Source: Pseudomonadota bacterium (GTDB taxonomy: Bacteria; Pseudomonadota; Gammaproteobacteria; Burkholderiales; Sulfuricellaceae). From it: DNA of 64,000 nt. How positions within the stretch are numbered: the first letter of the stretch is position 1; every line of letters starts with the position of its first letter. Shown here piece after piece: positions 7,466 through 14,794 of this stretch. The notes beneath the pieces were generated by a model. It ran no database searches, had not been told where the DNA came from, and saw only the letters and a list, made by a program, of their open reading frames with translations. The translations under genes and the position numbers were made by a program. The stretch is from NCBI GenBank assembly GCA_021801705.1, contig JAJYXP010000029.1:1-64000 (forward strand). The letters run 5' to 3'.

Positions 7466-8989
7466 ATGTCCGAGTTCTGGTGGGGGGTGGTCGTTATTGT
7501 TGCACTTTGGATTTTCTTTTCCATGCGCTCGAAAACTAAGAAAGGCCGGGCTAACAGAGCATTCAGTGCTTTTGATTTGGCCAAGCCATGGTTTGAAGAG
7601 CATGGCATCGAATCCAGTTCCGTGATGTTCGGAGCCTACGATGACGTAAGCCTTGCCCGTACTCCTGGTGCTACTGTGTTGGTGGGAACTGGCCAGACTT
7701 CTAAGGGCAATAATGTCGGCTTTGCTTTGGAGATTGCTCCAAGCCGAGGCGTTGTAGACCATGAGATCTTGGTGCCCTATGGCATCGCGACGTGGCACAA
7801 GAATGCGTCGATGCAAGCACAAATGCTTGGGCAATCACTAATGGATGTGCTTGTCGCCATGGCGGCAAGTCATCGTGCGCAATTGGAGCCTATAGCCAAG
7901 GTGGATAATTTTTGTCAAATAGACGACTTTGGTTTTTCTGTGCTTCACTCTGCAGCATGGGCAGGAGACAATAACCGCGCTATACAACTGCTTGATGCAG
8001 GCGTGAATGCAAGTGTACCCGTTTCAAAAGCACAGAAAGGTCCAAAAAATAATTGTGAAGGCGCTACACCGCTTCATTTTGCTGTGGTTAACGGGTGCGT
8101 GGATGTCGCGAAAAGCTTGCTTACACGAGGGGCAAGTGTTCGCGCAGTTACAGAGTATGACGAAACTCCACTGCATTGGGCCGTGGGAATATCGGAGTTG
8201 ATTTTCGACGCGATGCTGTCCAGAGGTGCCAACCATCGGATCAGAAATCGTCAGGGCGCAACATCGCTTCATCTCAGCGCCGCAAGCTCATCGAATACAA
8301 GCCAGCGCTGGGGGATATTACGTGACAGCCCAGAAGAGGTCGATTTTGGAGATTTTCGTCCAAACTCGGAAAAAATTGCGAGTTTATGCTTAAGCGCTGG
8401 AATTGATGTTAATGACGTTGATTATCAAGGCAACACTGCTCTGCATTGGGCCTGCATATATAAGAATCGGGGACTTTTGCAACTGCTAATGAAAAAAGGG
8501 GGCAATCTTGAGCAGAAGAGCGCTAAGGGACTTAGGCCCATTGATCACACGGTATTAGAGCTAAATGCGAGTCTTTGCAAGATGCTCATCGATGCAGGTT
8601 CCCCGCTACCATGCCTATCGTCAGAATTTGAAGATGTGGCGCTTTTCTTAAAGTCACGAGCTCGCCACTCACAGTGCAAGGAGTTGGCTGATCTTTTGTT
8701 AGAACATGACTTGTTTCCGAATGAGGGCTCCAGAAGGCAGCTATATGAGGAGTTCCAAAGAATCCAGAACGAAAACACTTTCTCAAGCGTTCAATATGAT
8801 AGTCCCCCCTCGACATTGGATACGGCTCCAGTGATCGAATCAATTGACATGTTACTGAAGTCTGGAGCGAACATAGACGCAATCAGCAAAACTGGCGATA
8901 CAGCTTTGCTTATCGCAGCCGGAGCGGGCGGTATCACGATGCTTAAGTATGGCCGAGGTTTTCGCGATTGCTATTGTCGCCAATATTAA
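7466..8989 (+). CDS. Membrane-anchored ankyrin-repeat protein
   Basis: A 507-residue protein with one N-terminal membrane segment (WWGVVVIVALWIFF, residues 5-18) followed by basic residues, then a domain of about 130 residues of unknown type. Ankyrin repeats come next: GFSVLHSAAWAGDNNRAIQLLDAGV, GATPLHFAVVNGCVDVAKSL, ETPLHWAVG, GATSLHLSAA, GNTALHWACIYKNRGLLQLL, and a last one beginning GDTALLIAAGAG. That last repeat stops abruptly in an unrelated tail (YGRGFRDCYCRQY), with repeat-family DNA just after the stop codon, so the C-terminus is probably truncated. AGGATTGAA precedes the ATG. It likely acts in protein-protein interaction at the membrane; the partner is unknown. Confidence 0.75.
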   Translation: MSEFWWGVVVIVALWIFFSMRSKTKKGRANRAFSAFDLAKPWFEEHGIESSSVMFGAYDDVSLARTPGATVLVGTGQTSKGNNVGFALEIAPSRGVVDHEILVPYGIATWHKNASMQAQMLGQSLMDVLVAMAASHRAQLEPIAKVDNFCQIDDFGFSVLHSAAWAGDNNRAIQLLDAGVNASVPVSKAQKGPKNNCEGATPLHFAVVNGCVDVAKSLLTRGASVRAVTEYDETPLHWAVGISELIFDAMLSRGANHRIRNRQGATSLHLSAASSSNTSQRWGILRDSPEEVDFGDFRPNSEKIASLCLSAGIDVNDVDYQGNTALHWACIYKNRGLLQLLMKKGGNLEQKSAKGLRPIDHTVLELNASLCKMLIDAGSPLPCLSSEFEDVALFLKSRARHSQCKELADLLLEHDLFPNEGSRRQLYEEFQRIQNENTFSSVQYDSPPSTLDTAPVIESIDMLLKSGANIDAISKTGDTALLIAAGAGGITMLKYGRGFRDCYCRQY

Positions 8990-8992
8990 ATT

Positions 8993-9215
8993 GTGACAGC
9001 CCGCGTAGGGTGCAATAACCAGCGGGCATTGCGCCGTATGTTGGAATCCATTCGGCGGATTACGCTACGCTAATCCGCCCTACGCAGGCTAAAAATATCT
9101 AGTGTCGTGTCACGCATCAAATGTCGGGTATAGCCGTTTGAGTTTGACCCGTGCGTTTTCTGTCGTAAATTGCCAGCCAAGTAGGGTGGGCACGTCTTTG
9201 TGCCCACGCGGTCAG
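8993..9215. repeat. Short intergenic repeats after the ankyrin gene
   Basis: Two common repeat types sit side by side. The first has CCGCGTAGGGTGCAATAACC (9001 onward) and CGGCGGATTACGCTACGC..CGCCCTACGCAGG (9053-9087). The second is GTAGGGTGGGCACGTCTTTG followed by TGCCCACGCGG (9181-9211), half of the long hairpin found complete at 61603-61678. The rest of the gap up to 9296 holds the toxin-antitoxin promoter region, with no other gene seen. Confidence 0.6.
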
Positions 9216-9296
9216 CTGAACGCCAAACCGAAAATTGACCCTCACCGCAAGGCGGCGCATAATCACATCATCAATCGCACTATCTGGAGTACGATA

Positions 9297-9572
9297 ATGA
9301 GCACGATTAGCGCCAACGATTTGAAAACAAAAGGGGTCTCAGCCATCGAGGCGGCGCTGGCCAGCGAGCCTGAGGCCGCGATCTCGGTACGCGGCAAGGA
9401 GCGCTTCGTCGTCATGGATGTGGCGCATTACCGCTATCTGCGCGAATGCGAACTGGAAGCCGCTTTGCTGCAAACCCGGTCCGATCTGGCCGAGGGCCGC
9501 TTCGTCAAGGAATCGGCCGATGCGCATCTCGCCCGCATGCAAACCCTGGTCAACCCGAAAACCAGCGCCTGA
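9297..9572 (+). CDS. Type II antitoxin, Phd/YefM family
   Basis: A 91-residue protein with an N-terminal Phd/YefM-type DNA-binding fold (STISANDLKTKGVSAIEAAL, then ISVRGKERFVVMDVAHYRYLRECE). Its C-terminal tail (LEAALLQTRSDLAEGRFVKES) should bind and neutralise the toxin. The reading frame is open further upstream, but the ATG at 9297 fits the family N-terminus. The toxin gene begins 6 bp after its stop, a classic operon. The antitoxin probably also represses this promoter. Confidence 0.88.
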   Translation: MSTISANDLKTKGVSAIEAALASEPEAAISVRGKERFVVMDVAHYRYLRECELEAALLQTRSDLAEGRFVKESADAHLARMQTLVNPKTSA

Positions 9573-9578
9573 CCTGTC

Positions 9579-9854
9579 GTGGCCTACACGCTGGTTTTCA
9601 CGCAGCAATACGACAAGCGCGCAGAGCGCTTCCTGCGCCGCCACCCTGAATTGCTGCCGCTCTACCACAAAACCCTGAAACTTCTGGAAGCCAACCCCTA
9701 CCACCCGTCGCTGCGCCTGCACGCGCTTACCGGCAAGCTGGCGGGGCTGCACTCGGTATCGATCAACCTGTCCTATCGCATCACGCTCGAACTGCTGATT
9801 AATGACCAGGAAATTATTCCGGTCAACATCGGCGACCACGATACGGTGTATTAG
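9579..9854 (+). CDS. Type II toxin, RelE/YafQ-type mRNA interferase
   Basis: A 91-residue RelE/ParE-fold protein: YTLVFTQQYDKRAERFLRRHPELLPLY, HPSLRLHALTGKLAGLHSVSINLSYRITLEL, then IIPVNIGDHDTVY, ending in the family's usual 'GxHDxVY' strand. Such toxins cleave mRNA at the ribosome. It begins with GTG and lies 6 bp behind the antitoxin. A bidirectional terminator separates it from the convergent rpmG. Assignment to YafQ-like RelE rather than ParE rests on the C-terminal IGDHDTVY. Confidence 0.85.
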   Translation: MAYTLVFTQQYDKRAERFLRRHPELLPLYHKTLKLLEANPYHPSLRLHALTGKLAGLHSVSINLSYRITLELLINDQEIIPVNIGDHDTVY

Positions 9855-9878
9855 CAGGAGACCCCGCGCACGGCCAAC

Positions 9879-9905
9879 AAAAAACCCGCCGAAGCGGGTT
9901 TTTTG
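9879..9905. terminator. Bidirectional Rho-independent terminator
   Basis: AAAAAACCCGC-CGAA-GCGGGTTTTTT is flanked by A and T runs on the two sides. It serves the toxin operon (plus) and rpmB-rpmG (minus). Confidence 0.9.
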
Positions 9906-9928
9906 TTGCGCAACACAGGAAAGCCCGC

Positions 9929-10096
9929 TTATTTCAGCTTGGTTTCCTTGTAGTCCACGTGCTTGCGTGCCACCGGATCGAATTTCTTGATCAGCATTTT
10001 TTCCGGCATGGTACGTTTGTTCTTGTCGGTTGTGTAAAAGTGGCCGGTTCCAGCAGTGGATTCCAGCTTGATTTTCTCGCGTCCGCCTTTTGCCAT
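9929..10096 (-). CDS. rpmG: 50S ribosomal protein L33
   Basis: A 55-residue protein beginning [20 protein letters not shown] and ending [11 protein letters not shown]. It is the cysteine-free (zinc-independent) form of L33 that sits near the ribosomal E site. An AGGAGC ribosome-binding site lies before the ATG. It follows rpmB by 11 bp, the usual rpmB-rpmG operon order. Confidence 0.97.
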   Translation of the reverse strand: MAKGGREKIKLESTAGTGHFYTTDKNKRTMPEKMLIKKFDPVARKHVDYKETKLK

Positions 10097-10107
10097 TTTT
10101 CAGCTCC

Positions 10108-10344
10108 TTAAATGCGTTCGCCGCGAGCGCGCAGCTCGGCCAGCACGGCGTCGATGCCGTTCTTGTCTATGGTGCGGAGCGCAGCGTTCGAAAGACGCAT
10201 GCTCACCCAGCGGTTTTCGCTTTCCACCCAGAACTTGCGGTTTTGCAGGTTCGGCAGGAAGCGGCGCTTAGTCCTGTTATTGGCGTGGGAGACGTTGTTC
10301 CCCGACATCGGCTTCTTGCCGGTGATCATGCATACGCGGGCCAT
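10108..10344 (-). CDS. rpmB: 50S ribosomal protein L28
   Basis: A 78-residue L28 protein with the family features [20 protein letters not shown], the basic stretch [12 protein letters not shown], and [18 protein letters not shown]. The expected zinc cysteines of the C+ form are absent; only Cys5 remains. It is the first gene of the rpmB-rpmG pair, with radC just upstream on the same strand. Confidence 0.97.
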   Translation of the reverse strand: MARVCMITGKKPMSGNNVSHANNRTKRRFLPNLQNRKFWVESENRWVSMRLSNAALRTIDKNGIDAVLAELRARGERI

Positions 10345-10434
10345 GGTATTGCTCCAGAAATAGAATATAGAATTGCGAAAAACGCGATTTATACCATATT
10401 TTGCCAGGACAACTCAAGACAAAGTTGTAATCTC

Positions 10435-11109
10435 TTATAGGAGTCCCCGCTCTGCAAAAGACAGGAAACCGCCTCCAGCAACGATGAAATGGTCAAGCAC
10501 CCTGACATCCACCAGCGCCAGGGCATTCTTCAAAGACTGGGTCAGCGACTGGTCGGCATGGCTCGGCTCCGCCACGCCGGAAGGATGGTTGTGCGCCAGG
10601 ATCAGTGCGGCAGCGTTGTGGTGCAGGGCGCGCTTGAGCACTTCGCGCGGATAGACGCTGGTCTGGGTGAGGGTGCCGCGAAACAGCTCCTCGCTGGCAA
10701 CCACGCGATTTTGCGCATCCAGAAATAAAGCCATGAATATTTCATGGGGCAGCCCTTGCAGCCTGAGCCTCAAATAATCTCGCACGGCTTGCGGCGAGGA
10801 CAGGGCATCGCGCTGCGCGATCTCTTCCTGCAACGCGCGCCGCGCCATTTCCAGCACGGCCTGCAACTGCGCATATTTCGCCGCGCCCATGCCGGGAGTC
10901 CGGCAGAATTCCTTTTCCCCGCAGGCGAACAGCGCGGCCAGGCTGCCAAAGCGTCCGAGCAGCTCCCGCGCCAGGTCTACCGCGCTCTTGCCGGCCATGC
11001 CGGTGCGCAGAAAAATCGCCAGCAGCTCCGCCTCCGACAGGCTGGCAGCGCCTTTCTTGAGCAGCTTCTCGCGGGGTCGTTCGTCTTCGGGCCAATCGGT
11101 AATCGCCAT
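10435..11109 (-). CDS. radC: RadC family JAB/MPN domain protein
   Basis: A 224-residue RadC. The N-terminal helical region ([30 protein letters not shown]) with a helix-hairpin-helix-like segment ([20 protein letters not shown]) is followed by an MPN/JAB metalloprotease-like domain. That domain carries the metal-binding ILAHNHPSG and a downstream Asp (SHADQSL). Despite the name, a repair role is not established for the family. It lies upstream of rpmB-rpmG on the same strand, a common proteobacterial arrangement opposite coaBC. Confidence 0.94.
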   Translation of the reverse strand: MAITDWPEDERPREKLLKKGAASLSEAELLAIFLRTGMAGKSAVDLARELLGRFGSLAALFACGEKEFCRTPGMGAAKYAQLQAVLEMARRALQEEIAQRDALSSPQAVRDYLRLRLQGLPHEIFMALFLDAQNRVVASEELFRGTLTQTSVYPREVLKRALHHNAAALILAHNHPSGVAEPSHADQSLTQSLKNALALVDVRVLDHFIVAGGGFLSFAERGLL

Positions 11110-11129
11110 GACAAATGCCTTTTATCCTA

Positions 11130-11266
11130 AAAACCGCTATTATCCACGGATGAACACGGATAAAACAAATGGTTGAGCATAAGCCGTTAGCTACCCAAAG
11201 AGTGGGCCACATACTTTATGTAACAGATTGATAATCCGTGTGTATCCGTGTTAATCCGTGGACAAA
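11130..11266. repeat. Inverted repeat pair between radC and coaBC
   Basis: TATCCACGGATGAACACGGAT (from 11141) and the inverted ATCCGTGTGTATCCGTGTT plus AATCCGTGGA (to 11262) flank about 70 bp. It is a common proteobacterial repeat type within the divergent promoter region. Confidence 0.6.
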
Positions 11267-11306
11267 CTGCTTTTTCCAAGTTTATTTCAAGTAGAATGAT
11301 CAGATT

Positions 11307-12506
11307 ATGACTGATTATGCGAAAAAACGCCTGGTTCTCGGTGTCACCGGCGGCGTTGCCGCCTACAAGGCGGCGGAACTGACGCGCCTGCTGGTGAAGA
11401 ATGACATCGAAGTGCAGGTGGTCATGACCGAAGCCGCGCGCCGCTTCGTCGCCCCGGCCACCTTCCAGGCGCTTTCCGGCAAGCCGGTGCTGACTGATCT
11501 GTGGGACGGCCAGGGCGCCGGCGGCATGGCCCACATCGAGGCCACGCGCGGCGCCGACGCCGTGCTGATCGCCCCGGCCAGCGCCGATTTTCTCGCCAAG
11601 CTCGCGCACGGGGCGGCCGACGACCTGCTCTCCGCCCTCTGCCTGGCACGCGCCTGCCCGATGCTGGTGGCGCCGGCGATGAACCGCGAGATGTGGGACA
11701 ACCCCGCCACCCAGCGCAACGTCACCCAACTGAAGCGCGACGGCGTCATTATCCTCGGCCCGGCGAGCGGCCCCCAGGCCTGCGGCGAAACCGGCATGGG
11801 GCGGATGGTGGAACCGGAGACCCTGGTCGAGGACATCGAATCTTTCTGGCATCCCAAGCTGCTGCAAGGGCAACGCGTACTGGTCACCGCCGGGCCGACC
11901 TTCGAAGCAATCGACGCGGTGCGCGGCATCACCAACCTGAGCTCGGGCAGGATGGGCTACGCCGTCGCCCGTGCCGCCATCGAAGCCGGCGCCGAAGTCA
12001 CGCTGATCAGCGGCCCGACCTGCCTGACCCCTCCCGCAGCGGCCAAAACCCTCTCCGTCACCAGCGCGCAGGAGATGCTCGAAGCGGTCAACAATGAAAT
12101 CCCCGGCTGCGACATTTTCATCAGTGTTGCCGCGGTGGCCGACTATTACGTGCTCAACCCGAGCGAGCAGAAGATCAAGAAAGACGCCCACATCTTCACC
12201 CTCGAACTGGCCCCCAACCCGGACATCGTGGCCAACGTGATGAACCTGCCCAACCCGCCGTTCTGCGTCGGCTTCGCCGCGGAAAGCGAGAACCTCTACG
12301 AATTCGCCGAAACCAAGCGGCGCCGGAAAAATTTACCGTTATTGGCCGCCAACCTGGTGCAGGATGCCATCGGCCACGAAGACAACGAGCTGATCCTGTT
12401 CGACGACGATGGCGCCCACCCGCTGCCGCGTGCGCCAAAAATCGTGCTGGCGCGCCAGTTGATCGAGCGTGTCGCCAAGCTTTATCACAAGGGAAAAGGT
12501 TCATGA
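11307..12506 (+). CDS. coaBC: Bifunctional CoaBC (coenzyme A synthesis)
   Basis: A 399-residue fusion that makes 4'-phosphopantetheine from phosphopantothenate and cysteine. The N-terminal CoaC flavoprotein half shows [14 protein letters not shown], the PAMNREMW motif and the catalytic-Cys loop [13 protein letters not shown]. The C-terminal CoaB half starts near residue 190 with [23 protein letters not shown] and contains the DYYV and KIKKD segments of the synthetase. It is full length for the family. The stop codon overlaps the start of dut (ATGA), the widely conserved coaBC-dut operon. Confidence 0.97.
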   Translation: MTDYAKKRLVLGVTGGVAAYKAAELTRLLVKNDIEVQVVMTEAARRFVAPATFQALSGKPVLTDLWDGQGAGGMAHIEATRGADAVLIAPASADFLAKLAHGAADDLLSALCLARACPMLVAPAMNREMWDNPATQRNVTQLKRDGVIILGPASGPQACGETGMGRMVEPETLVEDIESFWHPKLLQGQRVLVTAGPTFEAIDAVRGITNLSSGRMGYAVARAAIEAGAEVTLISGPTCLTPPAAAKTLSVTSAQEMLEAVNNEIPGCDIFISVAAVADYYVLNPSEQKIKKDAHIFTLELAPNPDIVANVMNLPNPPFCVGFAAESENLYEFAETKRRRKNLPLLAANLVQDAIGHEDNELILFDDDGAHPLPRAPKIVLARQLIERVAKLYHKGKGS

Positions 12507-12964
12507 AAAAAATCCTGAAAACCGTCGACGTCAAAATCCTTGATGACCGGCTCAAGCAGCACCCTCCCAGCTATGCCACCCCCGGCGCGGCGGGCCTCGA
12601 CCTCAGGGCCTGCATCGAGCACGTCATGACCATCCACCCCGGCCACACCGAACTGATCCCCACCGGCATCGCCATCCACCTGCGCGACCCCGGCATGGCG
12701 GCGATGATCCTGCCGCGCTCGGGCCTGGGCCACAAGCACGGCATCGTGCTCGGCAACCTGGTCGGCCTGATCGATTCCGACTACCAGGGCCAGCTCTTCG
12801 TTTCCTGCTGGAACCGGGGCCAGACGCCTTTCATCCTCAACCCGCTGGAACGCATTGCACAGATGGTGATCGTGCCGGTGATCCACGCCGACTTCAAGGT
12901 GGTGGAAAACTTCGAGGAAAGCGAGCGCGGTGCCGGTGGATTTGGCAGCACCGGGCGGCATTAG
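12503..12964 (+). CDS. dut: dUTP diphosphatase
   Basis: A 153-residue homotrimeric dUTPase that hydrolyses dUTP to dUMP and pyrophosphate. All five motifs are visible: [10 protein letters not shown] (1), [10 protein letters not shown] (2), GLIDSDYQG (3, with the catalytic Asp and substrate Tyr region), ERIAQMVI (4) and the C-terminal [11 protein letters not shown]-loop-like motif (5). It is translationally coupled to coaBC by a 4-bp overlap. Confidence 0.97.
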   Translation: MKKILKTVDVKILDDRLKQHPPSYATPGAAGLDLRACIEHVMTIHPGHTELIPTGIAIHLRDPGMAAMILPRSGLGHKHGIVLGNLVGLIDSDYQGQLFVSCWNRGQTPFILNPLERIAQMVIVPVIHADFKVVENFEESERGAGGFGSTGRH

Positions 12965-12980
12965 GAGATTTCACGTGCCC

Positions 12981-13212
12981 AGTGTAGTGCTTCGTAAATT
13001 GCGATACATGCATCACTGGACGCACCTCCCTCATCCCCATCCCTTCTCCCGAGGGGAGAAGGGAGTTTAAAGCCCCTCCGATCTAACAAGCGCCCCTTGC
13101 GTTTGCTCCTTCTCCCTCCGGGAGAAGGTTGGGATGAGGGAGGGTTGGGGTGAGGGAAACCCGCTTGCAGTTCTCTGCGGCTTAAGTTCCAAACAGAATG
13201 AAGCGCTACACT
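12981..13212. repeat. MITE-like element with terminal inverted repeats
   Basis: The ends AGTGTAGTGCTTCGT (12981) and ATGAAGCGCTACACT (to 13212) form imperfect inverted repeats. Inside are CTCATCCCCATCCCTTCTCC and the inverted GGAGAAGGTTGGGATGAGGG, plus a second TTGGGGTGAGGG tail. Related purine/pyrimidine palindromes occur inside the addB-like gene. The following stretch to 13323 holds only a GC-rich hairpin (GGCGTGTGCCGCC/GGCGGCACGC). Confidence 0.75.
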
Positions 13213-13323
13213 AGCAGTCTGCCCGCCGATACGGCTTGGAAACAAGTCCGGCAAGTCTGGTTATTGATGTCCATTCAGGCGGCGTGTGCCGCCAATCGGC
13301 GGCACGCTGGTTAATTCGGCAAA

Positions 13324-13710
13324 CTAACGGCCTCGCCCTCCGCCTCCCATCCCGCCGCCGGGACCCATGCCACCCCCGCCGGGGCCCATTCCGCCGCCAC
13401 CCGGCCCCATGCCGCCACCCATCGCGGGCGGCATATCCGGCAGGGTAACGCCTTTCTCCTTGGCGCGCACTTTCATCTGCTCGTGGTGTTCGGCGCGGAT
13501 TTTTTCCCGCTCTTCCTGGGTTTTCGCCGCGCGCATTCTGGCACGGTATGCTGTGCGCTCTTCCGGCGTCATCAACTGCGAGCCGTAAATCTGCTCCTGC
13601 TGGCGAGTCTGAACCTGCTTCTGCGTTTGCGCCGGCTCCTCGCCGAAAGCGGCCGGTGACAAAGCCGCGATGCCTGCGGTGAGCGGCAGTAACCATAATT
13701 TCCTGACCAT
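13324..13710 (-). CDS. Exported glycine/methionine-rich protein
   Basis: A 128-residue predicted periplasmic protein. A Sec signal peptide (MVRKLWLLPLTAGIAALSPAAFG) is followed by a Gln-rich stretch and a charged helical middle (MTPEERTAYRARMRAAKTQEEREKIRAEHHEQMKVRAKEKG). The C-terminal low-complexity tail is built from tandem MGPGGGG units. The central MTPEER..YRARM segment resembles small periplasmic proteins with Spy-like charged helices, but I cannot name the family. The ATG at 13710 is chosen over the one seven codons upstream because AAGGAGAACAGT precedes it. Confidence 0.75.
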   Translation of the reverse strand: MVRKLWLLPLTAGIAALSPAAFGEEPAQTQKQVQTRQQEQIYGSQLMTPEERTAYRARMRAAKTQEEREKIRAEHHEQMKVRAKEKGVTLPDMPPAMGGGMGPGGGGMGPGGGGMGPGGGMGGGGRGR

Positions 13711-13778
13711 ACTGTTCTCCTTCGGATACAAAGATACAAAGTTAATCGAACCCCTTTTGAACCATTATAGTTGAAGTT

Positions 13779-14270
13779 ATGGAAACTGCTCCCCGCTGCC
13801 TGTGCGACGTGATGCTGGCGCGGCTGGCCCGCTACCTGCGGGCTGCCGGGCTGGACATCGCGCTGGCCGATGCGGCCGCCAGCGATGCGCAAATCCTGCG
13901 CGAGGCGATCGACGGGCAGCGCTGGCTGCTGACTGCCGACCGGAAAATGATGGAGCACAAGGCCGCCATTGGGCGCACCATCCTGTTGCCGCTCGGCTCT
14001 CTCGACGACCAGGCGGCCGCATTGAGCGAAAAGTTCGGCATCGATTGGCTCGGCCGTGCTTTCACCCGCTGCCTGGTGGATAACGCGCCGCTAAAACCCG
14101 CCTCCCCGGAGCAAGCACGGCAAGTGCCGCCAGACGCCCGCCAGCCGCAGGAAGACCTGCTGGCCTGCCCGGACTGCGGCCGGGTTTACTGGCGCGGCTC
14201 GCACTACAGGCGCATGAGGAAGAAGCTGGAACGCTGGCAGGAAATGGCTCGCAGATTCAATCCGGGCTAG
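13779..14270 (+). CDS. Mut7-C RNase domain protein
   Basis: A 163-residue protein. The first ~90 residues carry a Mut7-C/PIN-like fold (CLCDVMLARLARYLRAAGLDIALAD, LREAIDGQRWLLTADRKMM, with conserved Asp residues in DVML and TADRK). A C-terminal zinc ribbon follows, with one clear cysteine pair in CPDCGRVYWRGSHYRRM. Family members are predicted ribonucleases of unknown substrate; the conclusion here is by family only. It is divergent from the exported protein gene at 13324-13710. Confidence 0.85.
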   Translation: METAPRCLCDVMLARLARYLRAAGLDIALADAAASDAQILREAIDGQRWLLTADRKMMEHKAAIGRTILLPLGSLDDQAAALSEKFGIDWLGRAFTRCLVDNAPLKPASPEQARQVPPDARQPQEDLLACPDCGRVYWRGSHYRRMRKKLERWQEMARRFNPG

Positions 14271-14276
14271 CAGCCT

Positions 14277-14354
14277 GTCATGTTGAATTTGCGTGATTTT
14301 CATGCAGGGCCGAATTCATTCGGCCAAATGTGCGAATGAATTCGCACCTACACA
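14277..14354 (-). repeat. Second palindromic repeat family, copy b
   Basis: This is the near-identical inverted copy of 838-917. It contains GGCCGAATTCATTCGGCC and GTGCGAATGAATTCGCAC and ends toward ATGTTGAATTTGCGTG. No gene was seen in the rest of the 14355-14557 gap. Confidence 0.85.
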
Positions 14355-14557
14355 TCTTGCAGATCACCCATAGTGTGATTCGGCCAACTCGGCCTTTTCT
14401 TCGCCATTGCTTGGCGTCCTTGGCGTCTTGGCGGTTCAACTGCTTTTTATGGGATAATGTCGCTAGACCCGATAACGGACGTTCGAAAAAATCGGATGCA
14501 GAACCGCCATTCGGGAGCTGCCTTTCGCAATCAAGCACCACCAAATAGGACAACAAA

Positions 14558-14731
14558 TTGGCCCAACCTAATTATCAATATGAAAAGCGGCAGAAAGATC
14601 TGGCCAAGAAAAAAAAGAAGGAAGAAAAACAACAGCGCAAATCGGGTAAAACCGAGACCCCGGCTACAGACAATCCAGACCAGCCCCAGAGCACGCCGCA
14701 AGAGAATCCGGGTTCGGCCGAACAAGGCTGA
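14558..14731 (+). CDS. Small Lys/Gln-rich protein
   Basis: A 57-residue reading frame starting at a TTG seven bases after AGGA. The protein begins MAQPNYQYEKRQKDLAKKKK, continues with a highly basic helix (KKEEKQQRKSGK) and ends in an acidic/polar Pro-, Gln- and Asn-rich tail. Similar short proteins beginning MAQPNYQYEKRQKELAKKKKKEEK are widespread in betaproteobacteria as far as I recall, which supports a real gene despite the short length and TTG start. The function is unknown; a nucleic-acid or ribosome contact is only a guess from charge. Confidence 0.6.
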   Translation: MAQPNYQYEKRQKDLAKKKKKEEKQQRKSGKTETPATDNPDQPQSTPQENPGSAEQG

Positions 14732-14794
14732 GACCGTCCCCGGACAAGCAGCAGGATCAAGCCTGCATACTGCCCGGGAACTCAGGCTGCCGGT

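Noticed and set aside
13345-13430. Tandem GGCCCCAT..CCGCC repeats as a CRISPR or VNTR locus
   Set aside because: They encode the MGPGGGG repeats of the exported protein; units are short and without spacers.
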